64,000 bases of DNA from JAGQYP01 sp041392305. Its GTDB lineage: Bacteria > Bacteroidota > Bacteroidia > Flavobacteriales_D > Crocinitomicaceae. The position numbers and the translations under genes are program-made. This document shows, piece after piece, positions 1 through 7,764 of this stretch. The notes beneath the pieces are model-generated. The model worked only from the letters and a program-made list of their open reading frames with translations. It did no database searches and had not been told where the DNA came from. The DNA lies in assembly GCA_041392305.1 (NCBI GenBank), contig JAWKMJ010000016.1:1-64000 (forward strand), read 5' to 3'. Within the stretch, counting starts at the first letter, position 1. The number at the start of each line of letters is the position of its first letter.

Positions 1-1857
1 TCCAATTTTATTGATGAGTCCCATTTTGTCTTCCTGGGTCGCAATAGCAAAGTCTCCGTTGAAATTTAAAGCCATCTGGTATTGATAATCAATTTTGCGA
101 TTTGCTTTTCCATCGCAGTAGCCCCAAAGCTCTCCCTTTGAAATTGGAATGAGATCATCAAAAAACCCAATACCAAAAAACAGAGTTGGAATCACTCTTT
201 TACCCTTTTCGTCTATCAAACCAAAACGATCGCCACTTTTAACCAATGCATGTCCATTTTTAAAATAACATAAATGCTTGTCATCTGCAAATACTGTAAA
301 TTCTGCTTCAATCGCTATTCTGCCATTTCCGTTTAAAAAACCAAATTCACCATCTAATTCAAAATAAGCAAACCCCTCATGAACTGGCTCAATCAAATCC
401 ATTTCAAAATCCAAAATGGTATCTTGTTCCAGGGTAATGATTCCCCAGCCATCTTCCGTTTCTGCAGCAAAATATTGCTCGTTAAAACGAATCAAATTAT
501 CATATCGAAAAGGTAAAACTGTAATACCAAAAGGATCAATAATTCCAAACATCCCTTCTTTGGAGACAATGGCCAAACCTTCTTCGAAATTTTGTACCTC
601 TTCATAAACCGCTTCTATCTTTTCAAAACCGTTGCGATCATAAAAACCAAATTTACCTTCCTTTTCTGCAATAGCGAGTCCATTTTGCATCTCCGAAACA
701 TCATCGTATTCCAGTTTGAGAACTTCTTCTCCTGCAATATTTACCATACCATAAAAATCACCGAGTGCACAAACCGCAGTACCCTCGTTAAAATCATAGA
801 GTTCGTCGTATTTTAACGGAATAATAAGATCGCCTTTTTTGTTGATTGCTCCATACTTTTCTTGATTGGATACAACAGCCAATCCTTCTTTGAATCTTTC
901 TACCGTTTCATATTTGGGAGGTATTCTCACAAATCCAACAGTATCAATAAATCCCCATTGATCATACTTTTTATAGGGTAAATATTCGATTTTTGATAAT
1001 TTAAACTCCACCTCTAAGTCACCCATAAAAGGATAGTCTGGATAATTCTCCTTAAAACTTAAATACCTTTCTTCTGACAAATCTGTCATGAACTCTAAAT
1101 ATAGTCTTCTCCAAGCATCATATAGGTTTCGATTTCGGGGATACGAACGAATGAAATATTCTAAACTGGTTAATGAATGATCGGAAGTCATCAAATGATA
1201 AATTTCATCCTCAGCTTGATCTACATGTGGGTTTTCAGGGAAATTTTCGATGAATAAATCATAAGAATTTACTGTTTGTCTTTCTGTTTGTTCTTCATAT
1301 AAACGCTTCTGATATCTTTTTAATGCTTCCTTATAAAAAACAGATTTAGGATAAAACCCTAAGAACTTTCTCCAAGCTTCGGCATCGTCATTCTCAAGGG
1401 CTAAATTAAAATTGACCTCATCCAATAGAAAAACTGCAGTATCGTATTCATTTGCCCATTTAAATCGCCGTAAAAAAGGAGTATACGATTCTCTTTCTGC
1501 AGCTTCCTTAAAATAATATGCACTGATGCCGTTTTTCAGAGTGTCTATTGTTTCAGGACGAATGCCCAATTTACCTAAATAGCCTATTTGCTTTTCATCT
1601 GCTTGTCCAAAGTTTCTCCAAAAGATTTCAAAATACTCCAGAGCTATTTCTTTGTTTGAAAAAGGATTATCTGTTCTGAAATGAATGACCGCCAACCCAT
1701 AAGAACAGGCTAAAGAGTCCTTTTTTAGATTTTTCTCAAACTGATTCTTTGCCTCAAAGTAATTGTAAATTTCCAGAGCCTCGTACCCTTTCTCTATTCC
1801 GTTGGTAAACGAAAATGAAGAAAGAATTATCGAATATGTAAACAGTAAAAAACGCAT
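1..1857 (-). CDS. WG-repeat protein, 3' end cut by window edge
   Basis: Reading the minus strand from an ATG at 1857 gives 619 codons without a stop, running off the window. The first 18 or so residues are a signal peptide (MRFLLFTYSIILSSFSF). Residues about 20-310 are helical and TPR-like, with no clear family. From about residue 330 onward there are repeated units of the WG/KWG type, such as 'KYDQWGFIDTVG', 'EKYGAINKKGDLIIPLKY', 'GKFGFYDRNG' and 'DRFGLIDEKGKRVIP'. WG repeats form a beta-rich repeat domain in secreted Bacteroidetes proteins, and their ligand is generally unknown. The ATG overlaps the TAA of the upstream carrier gene (TAATG), so the two are probably co-translated. The C-terminus is not visible. 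Confidence 0.85.
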   Translation of the reverse strand, partial: MRFLLFTYSIILSSFSFTNGIEKGYEALEIYNYFEAKNQFEKNLKKDSLACSYGLAVIHFRTDNPFSNKEIALEYFEIFWRNFGQADEKQIGYLGKLGIRPETIDTLKNGISAYYFKEAAERESYTPFLRRFKWANEYDTAVFLLDEVNFNLALENDDAEAWRKFLGFYPKSVFYKEALKRYQKRLYEEQTERQTVNSYDLFIENFPENPHVDQAEDEIYHLMTSDHSLTSLEYFIRSYPRNRNLYDAWRRLYLEFMTDLSEERYLSFKENYPDYPFMGDLEVEFKLSKIEYLPYKKYDQWGFIDTVGFVRIPPKYETVERFKEGLAVVSNQEKYGAINKKGDLIIPLKYDELYDFNEGTAVCALGDFYGMVNIAGEEVLKLEYDDVSEMQNGLAIAEKEGKFGFYDRNGFEKIEAVYEEVQNFEEGLAIVSKEGMFGIIDPFGITVLPFRYDNLIRFNEQYFAAETEDGWGIITLEQDTILDFEMDLIEPVHEGFAYFELDGEFGFLNGNGRIAIEAEFTVFADDKHLCYFKNGHALVKSGDRFGLIDEKGKRVIPTLFFGIGFFDDLIPISKGELWGYCDGKANRKIDYQYQMALNFNGDFAIATQEDKMGLINKIG

Positions 1858-3281
1858 TAGAATCCAAAAATACTTCCAAAATAGAAATGTGCCAAGAGGA
1901 CTATAATTATAACGGAAATAATATTTAAAATTATACCAAATCGCACCATATCTCCTACTTTGATCTTATCGGTTGCAAATACCAGTGCATTAGGAGGCGT
2001 TGCCATAGGTAGCATAAACGCACAACTTGCTGCTAAAGTAACAGGGATGGAAAAATACAGTGGATTCATTTGCATGTCAACTGCAATTTCAGCAACTACA
2101 GGAACAAAAACAACAACCATAGCAACGTTCGACATGATTTCAGTTATGAATAAAGCAATCAAAGTAAAACCAAATAAAATGATGAGTGGATTGTCTATTC
2201 CTAAATCAATAAATCCATTTGCAAGGTCCTGTAGAATTCCTACTTTTTTCATTGCTAGCGCCAAGGACAATCCTCCTCCAAAGAGTATAAGAATTCCCCA
2301 CGGTAAATTTTTCATGTCCTCCCATTCTAGAATTCGTTCATCTTTCCTTTTGGATGGAATGAGAAAGAAAGAAATCCCTGCAATCATTGCAATGATGGTG
2401 TCAGACAATTCAAACGGGAGCACTTCATTAAGTAAGCTTTTGAAAGTCCATAATACTGCTGTAAAGATAAAAATGACGAGGACAACAATTTCCTGATAAC
2501 TAATTTTTCCAGAAGTCTCCAATTCAAATTCATGAACATTATTTTTAGATTGTGTCATTCCCTTTGGCATAAAAAACCGGAACATTAAAAAAGTTAATCC
2601 TAAGAGTAAAATTGAGAAGGGTATTCCAATTAACAACCAGGTGGAAAATTCAATTTTTTCTTTGAATTGAGTTTCCATAATACCTGCAAGTTGAACATTT
2701 GGAGGTGTCCCTACCAAAGTAGCTGTACCTCCTATATTTGCTGAATAAGCTACGGCAATAAGAAGAATAACCGAATAGGCTTTGATTTGTTGGTCTGTAA
2801 ATTTCAATCGATCATGTAAGATCATTAAAACTTTTCCCACAATCGGAATCATCATCACAGTCGTTGCGGTGTTGCTGATCCACATACTCAGCAAAGCAGT
2901 TGCAATCATGAATCCTAGCAGTACCCTTATAGGTGAAATCCCAATGGTATTAATAATTTTCAAGGCAATTCTTTTGTGTAGTTCCCATTTTTCCATTGCA
3001 AGTGCTATGATAAACCCTCCCATGAAAAGAAATACGATATTTGAACCATACATCCCTGCCAATTCTTTGGAATCCAAAACGCCCATCAATGGGAAGAATA
3101 TGAGAGGCAACAAAGCCGTTACAGCAAGATGAACTGTTTCGGTGATCCACCAAATAATCATTAAGAGCGCAACCCCAACAACTTTAAAAGTTGCTTCTTG
3201 AGGCGTTCCCGAACCGATCAACAACATGGATATGAAAGCCACAGGTCCGGCAAACAAGCCTATTTTTTTGAATAATTTCAT
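1857..3281 (-). CDS. DASS/SLC13-family sodium:anion (dicarboxylate-type) symporter
   Basis: This is a 474-residue inner-membrane carrier with about 11-12 hydrophobic segments. It has the duplicated hairpin signature of the divalent anion:Na+ symporters: an SNTAT motif near residue 136 with 'GTPPN' near 195, and a second-half 'SNVA' near 390 with 'ATPPN' near 433. Known relatives import succinate, malate, citrate or sulfate with sodium, and the substrate cannot be read from the sequence. The ATG at 3281 is preferred over an upstream TTG at 3290. The gene lies 60 bases after bioF and overlaps the following WG-repeat gene by one base, so it may belong to the biotin transcript. A link to biotin precursors (for example a dicarboxylate such as pimelate) is only speculation. 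Confidence 0.87.
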   Translation of the reverse strand: MKLFKKIGLFAGPVAFISMLLIGSGTPQEATFKVVGVALLMIIWWITETVHLAVTALLPLIFFPLMGVLDSKELAGMYGSNIVFLFMGGFIIALAMEKWELHKRIALKIINTIGISPIRVLLGFMIATALLSMWISNTATTVMMIPIVGKVLMILHDRLKFTDQQIKAYSVILLIAVAYSANIGGTATLVGTPPNVQLAGIMETQFKEKIEFSTWLLIGIPFSILLLGLTFLMFRFFMPKGMTQSKNNVHEFELETSGKISYQEIVVLVIFIFTAVLWTFKSLLNEVLPFELSDTIIAMIAGISFFLIPSKRKDERILEWEDMKNLPWGILILFGGGLSLALAMKKVGILQDLANGFIDLGIDNPLIILFGFTLIALFITEIMSNVAMVVVFVPVVAEIAVDMQMNPLYFSIPVTLAASCAFMLPMATPPNALVFATDKIKVGDMVRFGIILNIISVIIIVLLAHFYFGSIFGF

Positions 3282-3341
3282 CGAATTCAATTACTTACGA
3301 AAAATCCTTCAAATTGTTCTTTTAAGTCCATATCTCTGATT

Positions 3342-4430
3342 TCAACTCCGAGAAACGATTTCAAAAAGCTTCGCAATCTCTTTTTTACTATTGAAACTGT
3401 GTAGGGATACTCTCAATCTTTCTCTACCTTCAGGAACAGTTGGTGATAAAATCGCCTTCGACCATATTTTGTCCTGAATTAAATTTCTCTCAATCGCTTT
3501 TACTTCTTCGATTCCCGGAAAGATCAGTGTTTGAATTGGAGAGTGCGAATCAATCTTATACCAAGGAGAATCTTCAAATAGTGATCTGAAAAAATGAATA
3601 TTAATAAATAACTTATGAATTTCTTCCTCCATATATTTCACATTCTGAACCACCTCAAAAATCCTTTCTACAGCTGTATTTGGTAATGCCGTTGAATAAA
3701 TAAAAGGACGAGCAAAATTGATCAAAAAATCTCTCAAATCTTTACTACCAAGTACCACAGCACCATGTGAGCCATAAGCTTTTCCAAACGTGATCAGTCG
3801 TGCAAAAACTTTATCCTGCAGAATTTCTTTTGCCACAAGACCTCTACCTCCTGGACCAAAAACTCCTGCTGAATGGGCTTCGTCGACGACTAATTTTGCT
3901 CCATATTTTTGACAGATTTCAGAAATTGGTTCTAATTTACCAAAATCTCCATCCATCGAATACACCCCTTCGATAGCTACATAGACATCTCCTACTGCAC
4001 GCATCAGTTTTTTCTCAAGATCAGGGATCGAATTGTGTTCAAACTTAAAACTATTGGCATATCCCATTCGAATTCCATCACGAACAGAGGCATGAATTAA
4101 TTCATCATAAATTACTGTATCACCTTTTTGGGGTACGGAGCTAAAAAAACCTAGATTGGCATCATATCCGGAGTTAAAAATTAATGCTGATTCGGACTCA
4201 AAGAATTCAGCCAAAAACAATTCTGTATGCCTATACATAGAATAATTACCTGAAATTAATCTGGAACCCGTTGCGCCCTGAAAATCTAATTCTGATTCAT
4301 AGGATACAGAAGCTAATCCTAGGTAATTATTTGAACAAAAATCTACATATTCGTCCAAAGAAAAAGAGGAAAGCTCACGAAACAATCCGTTCGCTCTTCT
4401 TTCCTCTAATTTTTTAATATAGTTGTCCAA
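3342..4430 (-). CDS. bioF: 8-amino-7-oxononanoate synthase (alpha-oxoamine synthase family)
   Basis: This is a PLP enzyme of 362 residues that would join pimeloyl thioester and L-alanine in biotin synthesis. Visible family motifs are 'SNNYLGLA' near residue 33, 'TGSRLISGNY' near 57, 'DEAHSAGVFGPGG' near 180 with the PLP-contacting Asp and His, and the Schiff-base lysine in 'ITFGKAYGSHGA' near 215. It is a little shorter than typical BioF (about 385). No ATG is available. The frame begins with TTG at 4430, two bases after the bioB stop, which suggests translational coupling. Other alpha-oxoamine synthases (glycine C-acetyltransferase type) share these motifs, but the place directly behind bioB supports BioF. 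Confidence 0.85.
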   Translation of the reverse strand: MDNYIKKLEERRANGLFRELSSFSLDEYVDFCSNNYLGLASVSYESELDFQGATGSRLISGNYSMYRHTELFLAEFFESESALIFNSGYDANLGFFSSVPQKGDTVIYDELIHASVRDGIRMGYANSFKFEHNSIPDLEKKLMRAVGDVYVAIEGVYSMDGDFGKLEPISEICQKYGAKLVVDEAHSAGVFGPGGRGLVAKEILQDKVFARLITFGKAYGSHGAVVLGSKDLRDFLINFARPFIYSTALPNTAVERIFEVVQNVKYMEEEIHKLFINIHFFRSLFEDSPWYKIDSHSPIQTLIFPGIEEVKAIERNLIQDKIWSKAILSPTVPEGRERLRVSLHSFNSKKEIAKLFEIVSRS

Positions 4431-4432
4431 TG

Positions 4433-5551
4433 TTATTCTTGAATCGAATCGACTTCACTGAATTTTCTGGGCTTGAAATCTTCTCCTGCCTTGTTGAATT
4501 GAATCGATTTCGCCGCCAAACGCTCTTCTTTTTCAGCATTTTTTTGCTTCATTTCTGTTACTCCCTGATCTTCTCCAACTACAGGCTTGTCTCCTTTATG
4601 AAACGGCTTGGTTGGCTTCAAACCTAACAAACTAAACAACTCCATATCATCATTATATTCAGGATTAGGAGTGGTAAGTAATTTGTCCCCGGCAAAAATG
4701 GAGGATGCTCCTGCCATAAAACATAAGGCTTGTCCCTCTTTACTCATTTGTGTTCTTCCGGCTGATAGACGTACAATCGAAGTGGGGAAGAGAATTCTGG
4801 TGGTTGCAATCATTCGAATCATATCCCAAATTGGAACGGGTTCTTGCTCCTCTAAAGGCGTACCTTCCACAGCAACAAGCGCATTTATTGGAATCGAATC
4901 CGGTGGGGTATCCATCATCTGATAGGTTTGTAACATCCCAATCCTATCTTCAATACTCTCTCCCATACCTAAAATCCCACCAGAACAAACCGAAATACCA
5001 GCTTTTTTGGCATTGTCGATGGTCTCCAATCTTTCATCATACTCTCTTGTAGATATGATGTCCTTGTAGAATTCTCTGGAGGAATCTAAATTATGATTGT
5101 AGGCATATAATCCTGCATTTTTTAATCTCTTGGCCTGATCTTCACTCATCATTCCCAATGTACAACAAACTTCCATGTCCAAATTGGTCACTTCTTGCAC
5201 CATTTGTACTACTTTGTCAAAATCCCGGTTGTCTCGGATATTCTTCCAGGCTGCCCCCATACACAATCTTGAAGCGCCATTTGCTTTAGCATTTTTGGCT
5301 TGTTCTACCACATCACATACCTCCATCATTTTATGGGGTTCTACTTCTGTATTGTATTTCGCAGATTGCGGACAATAACCACAATCTTCCGGGCAGCCAC
5401 CTGTTTTAATTGAAATCAATGAACTCAGCTGAACTTCGCTTGGATCATGATTTTCTCTATGCACGGTAGCCGCCTTATAAATCAACTCTAACAATGGAGA
5501 GTTGTACAATTCCAGAATCGCTTCCTTTGATTGGTAATTTTTATTTTCCAT
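4433..5551 (-). CDS. bioB: Biotin synthase (radical SAM)
   Basis: This is a radical SAM enzyme of 372 residues that inserts sulfur into dethiobiotin. The radical SAM cluster motif 'CPEDCGYC' gives C53, C57 and C60 when translation starts at the ATG at 5551. These are the same numbers as in E. coli BioB, which favours this start over the longer frame to 5587. Other BioB landmarks follow: 'YAYNHNLDSSREFY', 'CSGGILGMGE', and 'RLSAGR' with the arginine that contacts the second Fe-S cluster. The C-terminus has a Lys/Glu-rich extension of roughly 30-40 residues past the usual end. A TATATTTG -7 element ends six bases before the ATG, so the mRNA may be nearly leaderless. bioF follows after two bases. 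Confidence 0.96.
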   Translation of the reverse strand: MENKNYQSKEAILELYNSPLLELIYKAATVHRENHDPSEVQLSSLISIKTGGCPEDCGYCPQSAKYNTEVEPHKMMEVCDVVEQAKNAKANGASRLCMGAAWKNIRDNRDFDKVVQMVQEVTNLDMEVCCTLGMMSEDQAKRLKNAGLYAYNHNLDSSREFYKDIISTREYDERLETIDNAKKAGISVCSGGILGMGESIEDRIGMLQTYQMMDTPPDSIPINALVAVEGTPLEEQEPVPIWDMIRMIATTRILFPTSIVRLSAGRTQMSKEGQALCFMAGASSIFAGDKLLTTPNPEYNDDMELFSLLGLKPTKPFHKGDKPVVGEDQGVTEMKQKNAEKEERLAAKSIQFNKAGEDFKPRKFSEVDSIQE

Positions 5552-5556
5552 AATCG

Positions 5557-5564
5557 CAAATATA
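5557..5564 (-). promoter_or_regulatory. Bacteroidetes-type -7 element for bioB
   Basis: The minus strand reads TATATTTG, matching TAnnTTTG, and ends only five bases before the bioB ATG at 5551. If the usual start-site distance applies, transcription begins at or next to the ATG. I see no TTTG at the ideal spacing upstream. Confidence 0.5.
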
Positions 5565-5651
5565 ACTTTTTCCGCTTTCAAATTCATTCAGTCTAGCGCA
5601 AAGTCATTGCTTTTGTTGGTCTCAAATAATAAGAATACTAGGGAAATCAAT

Positions 5652-5659
5652 TATCTTTG
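5652..5659 (+). promoter_or_regulatory. Bacteroidetes-type -7 element (TATCTTTG)
   Basis: TATCTTTG is a perfect match to the consensus and lies 16 bases before the ATG at 5676. This places transcription of the lipase-like gene inside the longer open frame that begins at 5607, and so decides the start codon. Confidence 0.65.
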
Positions 5660-5675
5660 CGGAAAATTGAATTTT

Positions 5676-6857
5676 ATGCTTCGAAAATTTCTTTTGACTC
5701 CAATTTTTGTGTTTTTAATGCTGATTTCTTGCAAAAAGGAATCGGGCTTTCCTGTTGGAAATAGAGGTGACGTAGTGAATGCCGAAAAAACCATGGAATT
5801 GTCTATAAACGACATTGATGCAAATGCAACCGATTTCCCTGTTGATACATTAAGCGAATATGGAGTTGTACTTTATACTTTGACCTACACTTCTGAATAT
5901 TTGGGGGAATTGAAAAACACCAAAGGCGTTCTTATTGTTCCAATGGGTCTGGATTCTGTTGATTTAATTGGGTATTTTCATGGAACTCATGTACCCTTGG
6001 CAATATCCGGTGTTAACAAAAGTACACCTAGTCTCTATGATGGCGGAGATCATGATTTTCTGGAGATGCGATCGGTTGCGATCCCAATGGCTTCGAATGG
6101 ATACGCTGTTTTTGTTCCGGATTATTTTGGCTACAATCTAACTAAAGATCTGGAGCACCCCTTTGTTTATTATCCAGAGCTTTTCAAAGCAAATATAGAT
6201 GGATTACTCGCTGCAAAGTCTCATTTAAATTCACTAGGGTATGTTTTCACAAATGATCTTTTTCTAACAGGTTGGTCGCAAGGTGGTGGTGCAGCTCTTT
6301 CGGCACATAAATTTATTCAAGAAGGCTTCTTAGGAACTTTTGATCTGAAAGCGACTTCAGGTTTGGCAGGACCCTATGATTTTTATGCATTTCTTCAGGA
6401 TGTTTTTGATAGGAGATCAGAATCAATTAGCCGTCTAAACCTTTATTCATGGGCTTTATATGCGGTAAATCGCTTTTCAAGTATCCAGAGACCGACAGAT
6501 CAGTTGTGGAACTATGAAGTTTTTGATCAAACCGCCGCCTTCACTCCTCCTTCCAATGTTCCGAACAATAGTTTCAATACGTATTTCTTGAGTAAAATGA
6601 TTGATGAGACGGACACACTTATGATTAACGAATTAGTGAAGAATACTTTCAGTAAGAATTGGACTCCAATAGGAAAAGTCTTTTTACATCATGGAGATGC
6701 TGACGATGTGGTTCCCTACTTTAATTCAGTCAATGCTTTTTCGAATTTGGGAAATGCCGGAGGAGACCTTAAAATGTATACTTATCAGGGAGGCGACCAT
6801 TTTACACCTCTTGAAAATTTTGTCAAACGTACTTTAAAAGATTTCAATGAACTTTAA
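5676..6857 (+). CDS. Secreted alpha/beta-hydrolase (lipase-like) lipoprotein
   Basis: This is a 393-residue protein. It has a lipoprotein signal ending 'FLMLISCKKE' (lipid-bearing Cys about residue 19), so it should sit in an outer or inner membrane leaflet outside the cytoplasm. The alpha/beta-hydrolase triad is visible: Ser201 in 'TGWSQGGG', Asp about 343 in 'HHGDADDVVP' and His about 375 in 'GGDHF'. The sequence 'YFHGTHVP' could form the oxyanion region. It resembles secretory lipases and prolyl-oligopeptidase-like esterases, and the substrate is unknown. The start is the ATG 16 bases after a consensus -7 element. The final 11 bases overlap the next gene, which suggests a two-gene operon. 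Confidence 0.82.
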   Translation: MLRKFLLTPIFVFLMLISCKKESGFPVGNRGDVVNAEKTMELSINDIDANATDFPVDTLSEYGVVLYTLTYTSEYLGELKNTKGVLIVPMGLDSVDLIGYFHGTHVPLAISGVNKSTPSLYDGGDHDFLEMRSVAIPMASNGYAVFVPDYFGYNLTKDLEHPFVYYPELFKANIDGLLAAKSHLNSLGYVFTNDLFLTGWSQGGGAALSAHKFIQEGFLGTFDLKATSGLAGPYDFYAFLQDVFDRRSESISRLNLYSWALYAVNRFSSIQRPTDQLWNYEVFDQTAAFTPPSNVPNNSFNTYFLSKMIDETDTLMINELVKNTFSKNWTPIGKVFLHHGDADDVVPYFNSVNAFSNLGNAGGDLKMYTYQGGDHFTPLENFVKRTLKDFNEL

Positions 6858-7710
6858 GCGCATTTTCACGATTTCAATTTTTATTTGGGCTTTTTCTTTG
6901 ATTCAGGCCCAGGACATTATTCCGGTAAAGTATTATTACAACAATTTGAATTATTATAATCCGGCAGCTGGACTAAAAGACAGTGCTACACATCATAAAG
7001 TCCAAGTATACGGAAGCTACAAGTTCATTAAAAACCCACCTGTTTGGAAGTCTTACCCTGTGCTTATGGCTAATTACGAGGGTAAATTTGGAAACGATCA
7101 TTCGTTAGTAAATGCCTATTATGTTTTTGACAATTATTCTTTTTATTCCAGACACCAGATTTCCTTGGGATATGGGTACAATTTTACATTTAAAGGCAAA
7201 CATCAATTACGATTGGGTATTCGAGCAAATCTGAATTTATTTTCGCTTAGAAAAGAAGAAATCAGCCATATTCCTACCGATAATTTGCAAAACATGTATA
7301 TCGCTCCGGATTTCGACTTTGGAATTCAATATTATTGGAAGGGATTATTTACAGGATTAAGTGGTAAAAATCTTATTGGCTATAAGGTAAAAGTTGAAGG
7401 GGAAGATTTTTTGGGGAATCAGCGAGGAATCTATTTTAATTTTGGATATGATTTCACTGTAAAAGAAAACTATCAACTTACACCCTACACATTAGTTTCT
7501 ATAGAAAAAGACTTTCAATTTGATTTGGGATTTATGGCCAAATTCTTCAAGCTTGTAGAGCTGGGGTACCAATTCGGGTTGCTGGAAATGAGAAACACCT
7601 ATTTGCTTTCCGGATATATTGCGAAAAAGGTGAGAATTGGTGCAAGTTTTGATCATTCGTTTATTCGTTCTGATATGAATTTGAACTTCCTAGTTGGAGT
7701 CAATTTTTAA
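6847..7710 (+). CDS. PorP/SprF-family type IX secretion system membrane protein
   Basis: The protein has 287 residues, with a signal peptide (cleavage probably after 'SLIQAQ') and then alternating hydrophobic beta strands typical of an outer-membrane beta-barrel. The N-terminal pattern 'YYNNLNYYNPAAGLKDS' is the PorP/SprF hallmark, and 'GYGYNFTFKGKHQLRLGIRA' fits the family barrel. PorP/SprF proteins bind PorK/GldK-type periplasmic components or act with a partner adhesin or secreted effector. This copy overlaps a secreted hydrolase gene rather than gld/por genes, so it is more likely an accessory paralogue dedicated to its neighbours. It contains a short aromatic C-terminus ('LVGVNF') as expected for barrel insertion. 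Confidence 0.8.
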   Translation: MNFKRIFTISIFIWAFSLIQAQDIIPVKYYYNNLNYYNPAAGLKDSATHHKVQVYGSYKFIKNPPVWKSYPVLMANYEGKFGNDHSLVNAYYVFDNYSFYSRHQISLGYGYNFTFKGKHQLRLGIRANLNLFSLRKEEISHIPTDNLQNMYIAPDFDFGIQYYWKGLFTGLSGKNLIGYKVKVEGEDFLGNQRGIYFNFGYDFTVKENYQLTPYTLVSIEKDFQFDLGFMAKFFKLVELGYQFGLLEMRNTYLLSGYIAKKVRIGASFDHSFIRSDMNLNFLVGVNF

Positions 7711-7731
7711 ATCTTTTTGAACCATTCTAAG

Positions 7732-7763
7732 TTGTTGTTGTACGGAAAGAAAAACAACAACAA
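7732..7763 (+). promoter_or_regulatory. Perfect 10-bp hairpin in the leader of the VIT-vWA gene
   Basis: TTGTTGTTGT (7732-7741) is the exact reverse complement of ACAACAACAA (7754-7763), with a 12-base loop containing GGAAAGAAA. The right arm ends one base before the ATG at 7765. There is no U-tract, so it does not look like a standard terminator. It could control translation, or the purine-rich loop could expose a ribosome-binding site. Confidence 0.5.
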
Positions 7764-7764
7764 A

